Shown here: positions 43,303-55,438 of the stretch, one piece after another | How positions within the stretch are numbered: the stretch's first letter is position 1 | Layout of the letters: the number at the start of each line of letters is the position of its first letter | Source of the DNA: Sphaerosporella brunnea | Lineage: Eukaryota > Ascomycota > Pezizomycetes > Pezizales > Pyronemataceae | Direction of reading: 5' to 3' | Assembly: GCA_008704415.1 (NCBI GenBank) | Contig: VXIS01000041.1 | Coordinates: 62,001-126,000 of the forward strand | DNA: 64,000 bases | The notes under the pieces: model-generated | What the model was told of the DNA's origin: nothing | Databases searched by the model: none | What the model saw: only the letters and a program-made list of their open reading frames with translations | Translations under genes and position numbers: made by a program

Positions 43303-45208
43303 TTAGCATCGGCGGGTGGGTGGGGGGGGGGGGGAGAGGCCACAAACGGCGATGTAGGGATGCTGGAGGATTGCGTCGTGGATTTCTGGCGGGAGGAGCC
43401 AGGTGCTGGTGGCGGTGGTGGTGGATGCTCGACATTGTGGGTTGCTGTATGAGCACCGTATTAACGCGGACATAGGGCAGGCAGGATTATAAGGCGACGG
43501 GGAAAAAAGTTCTTCTGCATGCTCCTTCACCTCATCATCCGAAGCTATGATCCCCCTCTCCTCCAGCAAGCGCAATAAAGCAGCCCAACTATCCTCACTT
43601 AAAAATCCATCACCAGTTCGCCTCTTACCACGTTGAGCTCCCGGTGCTAGGTTAAAAGTTAGTCCTCCTTCGTTTGCCAGTGTGCAATCCCCTTTCTCCC
43701 CGGCAATATCCTTCAGACTCTTAATGTGGAGTAGCTCATCCTGCGAACCGTCAGGAGAAAGCGCAATGCCTGTGTCCAGGAATGACTTTTTAATCATCTC
43801 GGACCGCTCTGCATGCAATTTCTCCCATGCTTCGCCAAAACACCAAATCATCAGGATGCGATGTTCTCGGACCTTGCTATTCGCCTTTCCAGGAAAACTA
43901 CTAGGCCAAACATCCTCCAATCTAGTATCAAGAAGCTCACTGATGGATCCTTTCAGTGACTTATTAAGATGTATATCGTTTAGTTGGAGGTAACCTGTCA
44001 TCCCTTCTAGGATGAAAGCGGCGGTGACTTTCAGGGAGAAGGCGGCGAGATCGTGAAGAACAGATTTGGTGCAGTGGGTTGGACATGTATCCAGCGTCAA
44101 TAGGCAAGGTTTCCCTTTGTCTTCATCACCAATCGCAGGAATAAACTGTAACCGAATCCAATCTCGCATGACCTTCATGTCTGTGTAGGCATTCTTTTGC
44201 CAGACGGCAACAACACGAGGGTCGTAAAGCTTCTGTTCCTTTTGAAGGGAACCGCGCTTGCCTTGTCCACAGAAAATCACTAAAGGCTTGCAGTGAGCAA
44301 CTCCGTCGGCGCAAGACATAAAGGAAAGAGTCGCTTGACGTCTCGTCCAGCCTTTAGTTTCAACTTTCTTCTTAACGGTGTGGGCTCCTTTGGAACGTAT
44401 GTTTTTCGACAGAAAAATTCGAACGGAAGACCCATCTGATCAAAATTGAAGATGAGACGTTTCTTGAAGCGTCTCACCTCAAACTTGATCTTTCCCGGAC
44501 ATCGACGAATAAAACGGACAAACTGTAATGCAAGCTGTCGGTATTCCGCTGTGCTTGCCTCGTTGGTGCTCGAAAGGCAATACGATGCCGCTTCCTAAAG
44601 CTTGAAACCAGCCATTAGAAAGATCGAGGCCATACATCTTCTTGCCCTCGACTATTGCCACTTCCTCCGGATACTCCTTCTCGAAGATGCGCAGTGCATG
44701 TCGCTCGAACCATTTGCGACTCAATTCCAACCCGGCGTCAACTCTTTCCCTCCACTCTTCAGCAAGCCGCACCTCCAGCTTAGGCCACTGCGCTTGCAGG
44801 CCGGTTCCGATTTTCTTACTTCCTACTTTCGCATCCTTGATTTTTTTTCCTGCCGTGTCAATTTGCGCAATTGACTTTCATTAAATCCGAGTATCTCAGC
44901 AGCACGCAAACGAGAAATGGGAGCCAAAATCATCCCCCCTACACACTGTTAATACCATTCCGAGTCTCACACTCAGTGTATAATCTACCATTCTCATCGG
45001 TATCCCATTCGCTGCCGTTTTCTGCCAACTGCAATACCTCCAAACGATCCTCCCGGCTGGTCGCTTTTCGCTTCTTCGGTCTTTCTACCCCTCGCCCAGA
45101 GCGATCCCACCACTTCCGCTTCCGCTTGCCAAGGCGTGGGTTTGCTATCTCAGTGAGGTGATTGATTTCTTGTAGTAGGGCAAGCGGGGGAAGATTCGAA
45201 TCCTCCAC
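43303..45208 (-). pseudogene. pogo/CENP-B type DDE transposase relic
   Basis: Minus-strand pieces in order: a helix-turn-helix start (AAEILGFNESQLRKLTRQ), then KIKDAKVGSKKIGTGLQAQW, the CENP-B-like domain (LAEEWRERVDAGLELSRKWF, LDLSNGWFQA), then RRFKKRLIFNFDQMGLPFEF with the first catalytic Asp, CLLTLDTCPTH with the second, and YLQLNDIHLNKSLK with the third. This is the DDE_1 order of pogo/Fot1 transposases. The reading frame changes at least three times (near 44600, 44540 and 44390) and a stop lies near 44825, so it cannot make a full protein. The longest intact piece is 43303-44319. Confidence 0.85.
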
Positions 45209-45224
45209 TATTGCTTATGGGTCT

Positions 45225-45876
45225 CTAGGTAAATGCCGTCGACGTCGCACTGTTGTCGCCAGCAGCTCGTGCCCTTGTCTGGGCGGACGCACTCCTCTGT
45301 ACATCTGTACTCTAGTACACTGGGGGTTCTTTATTCTTGCGCGCCCGGGCCTGTGACACTCCACCGGCCAAGTGGCTACTCTCGGGTTCATCCTACCTGC
45401 ATAGGACAGGGCGCCGCCTGGATGACAAGTGCTGGTTCTGCCCGCAGAAACCGACCCAGACTAGAGACCACCTGCTCAAGACATGCCGCAAGTGGCGCGA
45501 CGAGCACCGAGTGTTGTGGAAAGCAGTGGCGGAGGCCACCCGAGAGAAAGGAAAGAGGAGGCGCAAAACGAACACGGCGGTAAAAGACCTACTGGCAGAT
45601 GACCGATGCACGGAGGCGGCGATGGCCTTTTTGGGCAGCACGAGTGTTGGAATGTGGCCGAGTGTGGCCAACTGATTTCAGACCTGTTTATGCTTATGCG
45701 TCTTTTCTATGTTACGAGTTTCCTTAGCATGACCTCTCCAGTTACGATTTCCTTGCTTTCTTTTCCTTCGAATGAGCGAACCCCAGAGTAGGACCAATGC
45801 CTAGGGGCGGCGATGATTCTGTACTTTACATGCCATGGCCGCAAGCGGCCAAATGCAATATGATTAAAACAAAAAT
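45225..45876 (+). mobile_element. 3' end of a Tad/I-like LINE retrotransposon (copy 2)
   Basis: The best-kept copy: a frame at about 45337-45675 reads SSYLHRTGRRLDDKCWFCPQ, TRDHLLKTCRKWRDEHRVLW and LLADDRCTEAAMAFLGSTS to a stop, the Cys/His tail after the RNase H part of LINE ORF2. The 3' UTR has ACCCCAGAGTAGGACC, CATGGCCGCAAGCGGCC and a tail ATGATTAAAACAAAAAT. 5'-truncated, lying against the pogo relic. Confidence 0.85.
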
Positions 45877-46412
45877 CGGGTTCATCCGCCTCTGTTGTGT
45901 CGTCCTGCGACTCCGCGTCTGCGTCCTCCAGCTGAGAGTCCTCCGGCTCCGAGTCCGGCTCCTGTTCCTGTTCCTGCTCCTGCGCCTGCTCTCTTTCGCT
46001 CGGTCGGGGCATCGTTGGTGGTTGTTGTCACAGTTGAAGCCACTGTGGCGACGTCGCGCAACTTCATATTTGAGAACCCTAACCACCCACCCTGACATTG
46101 GTATCATACGGCGGCCGCCTTATGACCAGATTAATACGGTACCTACGGAGATTCGATGCTGTCACTGGTAGGTGAGCTTTATGCATGTAACGTGGTGACG
46201 CTCACACGCGCGACCTCTTGACGCTGTATGAAGTGAAGTGAGAGGTTCCTCGCGCCATCGAAAGAGCTGTAACTAGCGCTCTAGACAAAGAACTTTCTCT
46301 TCCAAAGCAGAAGCCGCAAGTCAATTTCCCCGCGCTTCTTGGCGTCGTCCACAACCCCTGCGGCCAAAAAAAAACCCCCCAATCACAACCTCATCCCCCG
46401 CCTCAACAACAA
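45877..46412. promoter_or_regulatory. HIS6 upstream region
   Basis: About 535 bases from the LINE tail to the HIS6 start. A minus-strand frame starting at 46012 is a Glu/Gln/Asp repeat (QEQEQEQEPDSEPED) that ends in the LINE; it is probably simple-sequence noise. I find no exact TGACTCA (CpcA/Gcn4) site. Confidence 0.45.
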
Positions 46413-47245
46413 ATGACCAAATTCCGTGGCTGCATCGACATCCACTCGGGCGTCGTGAAACAAATCGTCGGCGGCACGCTCTCTGACAATTCGCCGTCGG
46501 AGCTCAAGACCAACTTCACCAGTTCCCTACCGTCCTCACACTTCGCCGAGCTCTACCGCTGCCACAATGTCACTGGTTGTCACGTAATCAAGCTAGGACC
46601 CGGGTGCGACGCTGCGGCCGAGGAGGCTTTGGCCGCTTGGCCAAGCGGTCTACAGATCGGTGGAGGCATTACGGATGCAAATGCAAAAGCCTGGATCGAG
46701 AAGGGCGCGGAAAAGGTCATCATTACCAGCTTTCTGTTTCCCGGGGCGAAATTGAGTATGGAACGGCTGGAGAAGGTGTTGGAGCAGGTGGGTGGGAAGG
46801 AGAGGTTGGTTATTGATCTTTCGTGCAGAAGGCGCGGGGGTAGGTGGTGGGTTTCTATGGATCGGTGGCAGACGGTTACCGATGTGGAGGTTAATAAAGG
46901 TGCGTTTTTCTTTCTTCCTAGCAACGGGGCACAGGGGAGGGCTAATTGTTTGAGGCAGAAACATTGGACCGACTTTCGGAATATTGCAGCGAGTTTTTGG
47001 TTCATGCTGCGGATGTAGAGGGGTTGTGTAGAGGTATTGATAAAGACCTGGTGAAGGCGCTCGGAGAGTGGGCTACGATACCCGTCACGTATGCCGGCGG
47101 CGCGTATAGCATTGACGACTTGAAGACTGTGGAGGAGCTCAGTGGTGGGAAGGTGGATCTCACGTACGGGAGTGCGCTGGACATCTTTGGCGGGGATAAG
47201 GTGAAGTTTGAGGACTGTGTTGCATGGAACAAAAGCAAAGCATAG
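46413..47245 (+). CDS. HIS6: ProFAR isomerase, histidine biosynthesis (His6/HisA type)
   Basis: Two exons, 46413-46899 and 46959-47245, giving 257 residues; intron GTGCGT..GCAG restores E-V-N-K-E-T-L. This TIM-barrel enzyme converts ProFAR to PRFAR, step 4 of histidine synthesis. Visible hallmarks: Asp9 in [25 protein letters not shown], the phosphate-binding [10 protein letters not shown], Asp135 in LVIDLSCRR and, after the intron, the fungal [25 protein letters not shown] and [13 protein letters not shown]. Length equals other fungal His6 proteins. Cytosolic. GCN2 in the same window belongs to the starvation response that controls such genes. Confidence 0.96.
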
Positions 47246-47399
47246 CATGGGAGAACCGCGCTGGGTAGAATAGAGCATGCAAATCTAGACATCCCCATTT
47301 TGTTTCCCTACCGGCTTGGAATCTGCCAGTTGTTAGTCCTCCACCACCACCTCCTCACCTGCGCTGTTACCTGTCAGCACCCCCCGCTTTCCTTCCATG

Positions 47400-47846
47400 T
47401 TACTCGGAACGGATGAACAAACCTCCCAAGCTCGACCCACTGAACTTAACCCCCCGATTCCAGAACCTCCATCCAAATAATGCGAGGTTGAATCCTAGAC
47501 CCTGAAGCAACGGCATAAGCACCTGATCCTTCAGCGTGATGAGCGCAATCTTCCACCACACTCCCTGCGCCGGCGCAATGCTGGCCAAATAGCTCTGTTC
47601 GAACCTCAGGTCCGGCAACGGGGGTAGCGGGCGATGCTGGCGCGCCGGTCTGTCTGGGACCGATGAGGAGATCGACGCTCGGTCATCTTCGTCGTCGTCA
47701 TCGTCGTCGTCGCCGTCGGAATTGTCGAGGTCTTCGTGGGGGTGGTGGTAACGCTGGAACCTGGCTTCTCCGGCGGTCGGAGGCGCGTGCTCGAAGTGCG
47801 TATTCTGGGCGAGGGTTTGCGCGGAGAGTGGCGGGAGGTCTGACAT
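47400..47846 (-). CDS. DUF1770-like fungal protein
   Basis: Single exon, 148 residues, minus strand, starting MSDLPPLSAQTLAQNTHFEH; an in-frame upstream ATG at 47936 is less likely. An acidic run (NSDGDDDDDDDEDDRAS) precedes the conserved-looking core: PLPPLPDLRFEQSYLASI, WWKIALITLKDQVLMPLLQG and a short hydrophobic FNLALFGWRFWNRG. I recall this pattern from the fungal family of unknown function DUF1770. The role is unknown; the WxxALxTxxDQ block suggests peripheral or single-pass membrane contact. Convergent with HIS6, ends 155 bases apart. Confidence 0.72.
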   Translation of the reverse strand: MSDLPPLSAQTLAQNTHFEHAPPTAGEARFQRYHHPHEDLDNSDGDDDDDDDEDDRASISSSVPDRPARQHRPLPPLPDLRFEQSYLASIAPAQGVWWKIALITLKDQVLMPLLQGLGFNLALFGWRFWNRGVKFSGSSLGGLFIRSE

Positions 47847-48621
47847 CGTGGTGGTGGCTGGTTGGTTGTGTTTGGCGGGGGAAGGTATGTGACGTTTGTG
47901 TTGGGGGGGTGGAAGGACCCTTGTCGCACTGCGCACTTGACCGAGCTTTTACAAATTGCAACTTCAGGTATCTAGCAAGATTTTTTTTTCTTACTGCACT
48001 TAAGCAACGACAGGCTTCTGGAAGAAGGCTTTCCTCAATTCAGCATCTTTTCCGGCCGAGAATTCGGACGGTGAAGCTGTGATAATCTATGAACCCAATC
48101 ATGACACATCACTCACAAATGTCGACCCTTGCTGTGTGAGACCTGCCCAGATGATCCGCTGTCTAATCTATGCTTTCTCGTCCGCCGTTATCCCGCAAGC
48201 AGGCAACCGTCCGTCCGTCCGCCAGCATAGCTAAACCTTCGACATCCGAGTGTTTCGGCGACGCACAGCGAGCCAGACGCACTTCTATCGCACACGTTGG
48301 GGCCACGGGTAGGCACATTGACAAATTGTGCTTGTACTTACGTACTCGTACGTCCCTAGATGGAACCATAGCACGAAAGACTATTGGGGCTGGGAGATTG
48401 TCAAAAGCCGCTGCAATGGGAAGGCGTTGATGACGTTGTGGCATCGATCGTACGTTTTTTTCGTGGGTTGGTAACAAAGAACAGCAGGCCCAACTTTTTT
48501 ATCGTGTAGCAACGATCGTAGAATACATTGTACAGCGAAGATCCCAACCTAACACCAATCATCGAAGCTCGTCCAGACAAGATGAAGCATCGAAACACGC
48601 CGGAGGAGAGAGAAAGAAGAT
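47847..48621. other. intergenic DUF1770 gene / RIM1
   Basis: About 775 bases, both neighbours on the minus strand. Holds the promoter of the DUF1770-like gene. A T run at 47981-47989. No gene seen. Confidence 0.4.
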
Positions 48622-49182
48622 TTACTCCTCCTGCTGCTCCTGCTGCTCCTGCTGCTCCTCCGATCCCTTTGGCCGTACAAGCGCGTTGACGGAGTCTGTT
48701 CAGCGCCGCAAAGTCAGCAAGTAAATCAACAAATGGTAGCAAGAGCGACGAACGTTGCAGGATGAAGAAGGTAGTGTATGTCTTTCCGTCCTCGCCGATA
48801 ATCTTGTCGGCGCTGATCGATCCATCCACATACACCAAGGTGCTATAATAAAGAGAGAAGCAATTAGCTTGGATGTTTGTTTTTTTCGAGACGGTATGGT
48901 ATATTGTACTTACCCCTTCCTCAATGACATCGTATAATCCTTCGAACGCTGATCGAAGCAAAAAACAGTGAACCACGATGTCTTTTCCTCACCGTCCTGC
49001 CGCTTGTTGTGAGATACCGCGTACCGGATGTACTCTCTGCCGGCGCCGGACAGCGACGGCACGGGGTCTGCGGCGAGGCGGCCCACAAGGGTGACGCGGG
49101 CGACGTTCTGACGGGCGGCCTGCGCGGAGAAGCTGCGGGCCAGAGGACGAGTGGCCTGGAAGATCGTGCGCGGGGAAAGCAT
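48622..49182 (-). CDS. RIM1: mitochondrial single-stranded DNA-binding protein
   Basis: Three exons on the minus strand: 49182-48914, 48842-48754 and 48695-48622, giving 143 residues. The N-terminus MLSPRTIFQATRPLARSFSA is a mitochondrial leader. The OB-fold has VARVTLVGRLAADPVPSLSG, REYIRYAVSHNK, TSWFTVFCFDQRS and, after the intron, GTLVYVDGSISADKI and YTTFFILQ. The last exon ends in a Glu/Gln repeat (SEEQQEQQEQQEE) encoded by a GAGCAGCAG repeat. Rim1-type proteins coat single-stranded mtDNA during replication. Intron 2 uses the donor GTTCGT. Phases agree throughout. Confidence 0.92.
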
Positions 49183-51189
49183 GATGATGTATGCGGGCTG
49201 GCGGGCGAGGCGGGTTGGTGGGGGGTGGGTGGGGGTGGGTAGAGATGGGATGTGGACGCACACGGATAGCCAACACGAAAATTGAGACAACATTTTTGTT
49301 TGTGGGGAGCCGCATTCGGCTTAGGACTGCTTGGCCGTGTTGCACGGAAGTGCATGGCCCCTGATTACCTGGCCTTGTGCAACCGTTCGCTACCATGACC
49401 TCACGGAAGTCGGCACAGTGCAATTCCACGCCGACAGCAAGCATGCCTATGATGGCAGCCATCGCGAACTCCGGATTGCTCTGTATCGATGCGGGGCTCC
49501 GGGATCTAGCACTGCACTTAGGGAGATCGCCGCAACCATCATAGCCGGACTCGCGTGCCGCCGCCTCTTGCGTTTCTTCGCCTTATGGGCCTCAACAACG
49601 GGCTCGATTCTTCTACTGCACGATCGACTTCTCATCTAATCGCTATCGGAATGTATGATTCCACGACGGTTTCGGTACTGAAGCTCAAGGTGGAGCGAGT
49701 TCCGTCGGGATAAGCTGGAAGATCACAGCAGCCCTCCAAGCCTAATTAATATTGGCGATTGAAGGAAACGAGCTTATCTTGGATATGTATCATCGGCTTA
49801 TTTGCATAGATTGATTCCAACGTGGGTGGTCCGCAGGATCGAGACTGACGTAGCTAGACGAGAAAGAAAAAAAGACGCACGGCTGGCAAAGGAGCAATCC
49901 CCCCCAGCGCGGTGTAACTGGCGCCGGCACTTCACCGCCAGAAGAAGGTATCGATGCAGTGGAAGAGGGAAGAGGAGTTGATATGTGCTCTACGTATTCA
50001 CAGTCGAGTGCTCGAGCCCAAGGGCTCCAGGCCCTACTCTACGTGAGCAGTTTCGTCCCATATTCGTCCACCGCCTGTTGAGGAGTTGAATCTCGGTACA
50101 TGTATGCTCTTCATGCCTCGTTCCCAGTGCCATGTCGATTAGTCAAGGGCTCAAGTTTGAAAGGTTACACAACACCAGGTCCCAATGCCAATAAGCGAGC
50201 GAGAACTCTTATTTGCCGCCGTGAAGAACCCATGTCTGTTGCTGCACCGCGCTCAGCAAGTGATCGGCTCTCGCTCTTTGGGGCCTCTGGGTTGTCCGGG
50301 TTTTCAGCCACGATCGACTGCGCTCGGCTATGTATGCGTTCATGCAAACGTCAGACAGCCATCGTGAAGCTGAACGCGGCTCTTCGGAGCAGCCAGTCAC
50401 GCTGGAACCTGCGCGCTGTCGTAAGCCTCGGCCTGGCTCGCCGATTGGGCCAACGCAGGCTCTCCAGGGCTCATTTGAGAGCTGCCGCCCCCGGTGCTCC
50501 AGCTCTCGGTGTGATTCGCGGAGAAGACGACTGTCCAGGGATCCTGGGAAGTCTCAGTTCCAGCCCCACAGCTTCAGGGAGCGTATTTATTCGGTGTTTT
50601 CTTTTGCTGGCTGAAATTCTGCTGTACCGACAAGCCAATCGTGGAAATCGGTCTCGGACCGGTGTTTGTGTATCAATCGATTGGAGCGGGTGAGTGAATT
50701 GTCTCTTGTGCTCCGTTTTGGCCGTGGGCGAATGTTGCTGAGTGGTCGACTGGCTGTTATTATGTATTGCGTGTATTAGTATTGCCCAGCGTGCATCGCT
50801 ATTGCTCTCTCCGCTGCACTCAACTCGCCCGCTCTTCCGCTTCGAATTCTCCTGTCTTCCCCTTCCGCGATCCACGTTATGTCCATCCACTCCTTTGCCT
50901 AGGGTTGACTGTGCCGTTGGGTTCCACTGCATTCATACCAGCTCTCAGAAGACACACTTCTGTCTCTACCACCCTCTTTTCAGTTGTGCTTTTCCTTCCT
51001 TTTTCTTCCTGCCTTGTCCTCTTTTTTCCTTTGTCTGCAGCAAATGTACACGCGTTCATTTTGTTGACCTCGCCAACTCTCGCTCACAGTTTGCTTGCGC
51101 TCAAGATTTTATCCCACCGTCGAGTTTGGGAATATCGATCGGCAGTGGCTTGAATTTTGGAACCGGCTACTACTACTATCAACTTAGTT
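49183..51189. promoter_or_regulatory. divergent intergenic region RIM1 / DUF4203 gene
   Basis: About 2 kb between divergent starts. The part 50800-51110 is rich in C and T (many CTTT/CTTCC), as in long fungal leaders and core promoters. Short frames here have no family signature. No gene supported. Confidence 0.45.
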
Positions 51190-54100
51190 ATGCACATCGG
51201 TCGACCAATTGTTTGCGCCTTCGTCGCATTGCTGCTATGCTCCTTCGTGGTCTCTGTGTCTTCTGGGCGTGTGCAGCTGTATGACCGTGGCTTGTTACCA
51301 AGGGCCACTTCAGGAGACAATACACCTTCAGCAACAGCAAGCCGCAATGTTCAAAGCACTATTGAAGCAAAATCTACCACTTCAAACAATAGCACTTCGA
51401 CAGCATCGGCTACGTCTGCTGCAGCAGCGGCCTCTGGTACTGGGATCTTCGCAGACAACAGCAATACCAATGGTGGTCAGTGAAATCCTATCTTGTTCGT
51501 CCGCTCGGTGTTGTTTACTGATGGCCAAACCAATAGACAACACACAGAAAGAGGTTTACCACGGTGGCCTACCGCTCAAGCCTAGACTCACACCTGGACT
51601 TTGTGTAGCCGGCATAATCCTAATGATAGCAGGCATGTGCAGCTGTCTGATCGGAATCAAAATCAAACGGTATGCGCTGAGGATTTTTACCAACTCAGGC
51701 TGCTGACTTCCGGGATGGTATTTTCAGGTTACAAATCTTCCTCTCCTCCGCGTACCTGGCAGGCCTGGCCACCACGGTTTTGATCGTGTACGTCATGAAT
51801 CCGCCAATAACCAATGCTATCCAAGGAGCATACGTCGTGGCAGTAGTGATTACGGGTTCTGTGGTTGGCGGATTGGCTATTATTTTCCCGGAAGTTACGG
51901 AAGGCCTAGGATGCCTGCTAGGAGGCTTTTGTCTGTCAATGTGGTGTAGGTAATCCGTGTTAAACAGGGCCGTGTTTTGGGCTAACAGTATGTGTTTATA
52001 GTTTTGGTTCTGAAGCCCGGGGGTCTTCTGACCTCTGTGTATGGAAAGCTCATCATGATTGGCGTATTCTGCTGCGCTGTATCTGCATTCGCCTTCCATA
52101 GGGTCACCCGGCCGTGGGGATTGATTGCTTCACTCGCCTTTGCCGGTTCGACTTCATTGGTTCTGGGAATCGACTGCTACTCACGTGCAGGTCTCAAGGA
52201 GTTTTGGATCTATATCTGGTCGTTGAATAACGACCTATTTCCCCTCGGGACCAATACATATCCCCAGACCCGCGGAATGAAGGTTGAAATTGCGGCGATA
52301 ATCATAATATTCGCCATCGGGGTCATGTCCCAAATCAAACTCTGGAAGATCTTGCAAGAGCGCAGGGATGCAAAGGACGCACAGAGAAGGCAATACGAAG
52401 CCGATTTAGAGGCGATCGACGAAGAGACTGGGAGAAGAGTCGAGGCCGAGTACCAGGCGGAAAAGAGTGAATGGGAGAAAATTTATGGCGATGGCGCCAA
52501 GAGTCAGGTTTCATCAACCACACGGCCAGCAAGCGGGGAGAGCAAGACGGACTCCGGACTCGGGGACGACGAGATCAAGGAATGTGGTGGTGCTAGTCGG
52601 GACTTGGAAACAGGAGAAATGAAGGGAGCCGGTGCCGCAGACATTCCGGGCTCTGGAACGCCAGGAGAAATTTCAAACAGCGGCGATTTAAAGCGTTCCA
52701 TCAGCAGTGCATCTGTCTCTAGAAAGAATCTTGCCGAAGTCTTCAGGCGTCAATCTGTTCTGTCCACTACTTCGGCGAAAAGAGCATCCAGGCATTCCAT
52801 CACCGACGAACTGGGACAGATTGTGGATAAAGAATCCCTTCATGACAGAGCTGATCTGCCTTCACCACCTACCTTTGTTCCACTACCCGTTCCAATTCCC
52901 CACGAAGAGGACGAGGATGCCAAGAGTGATGCATCTTCAGTGGGTGCTGCAGCGGATTCTGCTCACTATTCCGTGCTTCAAGAACACGAAGGACTACAAG
53001 CACTACAACTGCGTCTACCTTACAACGCGGACAATAGGTTATCTATGGCTTCAAGCGTAGCGGCTACATGTGACGACCAGTTGGTGGTCGATGACGACTT
53101 GCCCGAACTGAATCGGTTCTCCACAACTTCATCACTCGGTCATCCCGTTGAGCCCACCAAAGACGATGAAAACACTGGGAAACCTTCCACGGAGGCCATT
53201 GAGGCGGGATCTGAGAAGCTTCCAGTCACAACAACAGAGGAAAAATCCAAGTCCGAGGAAGACCAGCGTATCGCGCACGACGATCCTAAGGCTGGAAAGA
53301 GAGCTTCGATTGAATCCTCGCAATCACTCGAAAAGCTTTCCACGGGTGATGGAGAATCCACCATCACACCAGCCTCCTCGCCGCCGGCCAGCTCGAAAGT
53401 GGAACGAATAATCTCACCTCTACCGGTGCTTCCCCAAGATCTGGTTCCTGCTTCCTACCCGAAATCCAAGCCCTCGTCAACTGATTCGCGGGGCTCGACC
53501 TTTGAAGTTCAAACTTGTTCAAAAGTGGTGAAGACATTTCGGACTAATGAATGGGCAAAGCACTTGGCTGAAGCTGAGAAACCAGAGTTCGATGATCTAG
53601 TTGCAGTTGGACAGGAAACGGAGTGCCCGGACGAGCAACCTGCGCGCTTGGACATCCAGGATCTATTAGGAACTGCATCGAAGCCCGGCTCCCGCAATGA
53701 AGCCAGAAAATCGATTCGGAATACCCCATCACCGGTATCCGCAACTCCACTGAAGCGTGCCAGTCATCGCTCTAGCTCCAACGCCGCCCCACTCCCGCTC
53801 CATTCTGAGGCGCCAAACATCGAGCAGTCGACTCCATCACCACCACCAGTTGCAGCTGAGCAAACACCTGCCATTCCGTTGATAGATCGCGCGACCTCCG
53901 TAGCCGATAAATTTCCAACGCAGAACACCTTGCTGGGCCAACGGGAAACAATCGTTCGCAACAGAGCAAGCTATATTGCTCTCGGCGCACGTGACAACCA
54001 ACCAACCTCCTCTCCTGCGTTACCCTGGAATCCAGCAGAGGCGCACAGATCGGCATCCGCAATGAGCGTTGCACACAACTCCCGAACTCCTACACCGTCA

Positions 54101-54547
54101 CGAGCGCCTATGCCGCGCCAGCCTTCCTCGCAGATGCTTAGCGATGACATGCCACTCGCCAGTCGCCAGCAGCTGCTTCATCAGTCAATGTCTCAACAAG
54201 CTTTATCGCGTAACAGCTGGAACCCACATCCACAACAACAATCACGTCGAGGCACTCCTATGCCCCAGCAGATGCTGCCCGACAAGCATGCTGAGCTTCT
54301 CAGCACATGGCGCGATGGAAAGAGGGCCGACCAGCAGTTGCGGGAGACCACAAACACAGTGGATCAGAGACGCGCAGAGATGTTGAATGAGCGTAATCGT
54401 GCGGTCATGGCGGAACGTCAAAAGGCCATGCAGGAGAATTTCAACGGTGGGCTGATGGAGGAGCGTATGCGACAGCGAGACATGCAGGAGTTGCACCGCG
54501 AGGCCATGCACAAAATGCAGGCGCGTGCTAACAAGAATGTCAGGTGA
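51190..54547 (+). CDS. large 7-TM DUF4203 / TMEM198-like membrane protein
   Basis: Four exons: 51190-51475, 51537-51669, 51728-51945 and 52002-54547, giving 1060 residues. A signal peptide (FVALLLCSFVVSVSSG), a Ser/Thr-rich ectodomain (STSTASATSAAAAASG), then seven hydrophobic segments: LCVAGIILMIAGMCSCLIGI, FLSSAYLAGLATTVLIVYVM, VVAVVITGSVVGGLAIIF, LGGFCLSMWFLVLKPGG, IMIGVFCCAVSAFAF, IASLAFAGSTSLVLG and VEIAAIIIIFAIGVM. The MWFLVLKPGGLL motif and layout fit the TM7S3/TMEM198-like DUF4203 family. A long charged, Ser/Pro-rich cytoplasmic tail with coiled C-terminus follows (RMRQRDMQELHREAMHK). Transport or signalling role is not established. Intron 1 uses GTCAGT, intron 3 GTAGGT. Confidence 0.87.
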
Positions 54548-55438
54548 AGAAGCTTCTTCGGGTGAGAACATTTGGTGGCCACTCTTTCCGGTGGTACTTT
54601 CGTTGCTGAGGCATTGCTGGCTTTATTCTTATTTCTTCTCACCCGTTTTTAAACTTGATTTGATTTTTTGATTTTTTTTTTTTCACCCTCTCTGGGACGA
54701 TCCTTATGTTTTTGACCGGAGTTTTTCTGTTCACCTTCATTGTTTTGCTTCTTTTTTCTTTCATTTTTGATGGGGGACGATATTGTGGTGGGCTCTTTGC
54801 ATTGCACCTTGTTATTTTGCCGTCGAGGCTTTGGGATTGGTTTGGACGGATGCGTTTACGGATATTGGTTCTTGCTTTTATATTTGGGGATAACGAAGTG
54901 TATAATACCTTTTGCAATTGGAGCGATGAATGGACTCAGTCGTGGATACTTAGTTTGGAATCGGGATACCAAATGAGCAGCTACGATGCCGAGATCAATT
55001 GCGTACGACTGAGTAAGAACCATGGTGGCTGACAAAAAGAGGAAGAGCCTACGACAGTTCAAACCCCCATTGGCGACGGAACGGGAATCCCCGCCCGAGC
55101 AGCAGCCGTCGATTGCATGTACAGAGTGGATGGAAACAAGGCAGCATTTGGCACGAGTGATTTTTTGACCCCATATCGCCTTTGTACCCCACTTGCAAAC
55201 CCGCCTCCAAACATTTTGTGCTGCGCCGGATTGCACGTTGGTTTCCCAACGAAATTTCTCAACTTCACCGCCGCACTAGCGATTGCAACAACGAGAGATC
55301 TCCGAACGCTGCCATACCTCACCCGCCCGACCACAAATTCCTACCACCCCTACTTCCCCCCACCTCTCGAGCACCAGCCCTCTTCAACTCTTTCTTCTTC
55401 CCGCCTGTGCGTGTTCTTCAACTCAATAATACCTAATC
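54548..55438. other. intergenic DUF4203 gene / PDH E2
   Basis: About 890 bases with the 3' end of one gene and the promoter and C-rich leader (55340-55420) of the next. T runs near 54660-54685. No gene seen. Confidence 0.4.

Noticed and set aside
45180..45225. tRNA T-arm-like AGATTCGAATCCTCC
   Set aside because: Belongs to the transposase relic end; no cloverleaf can be drawn.
45707..46012. Glu/Gln-rich minus-strand frame as a gene start
   Set aside because: A short repeat frame ending in LINE 3' sequence; no downstream continuation found.
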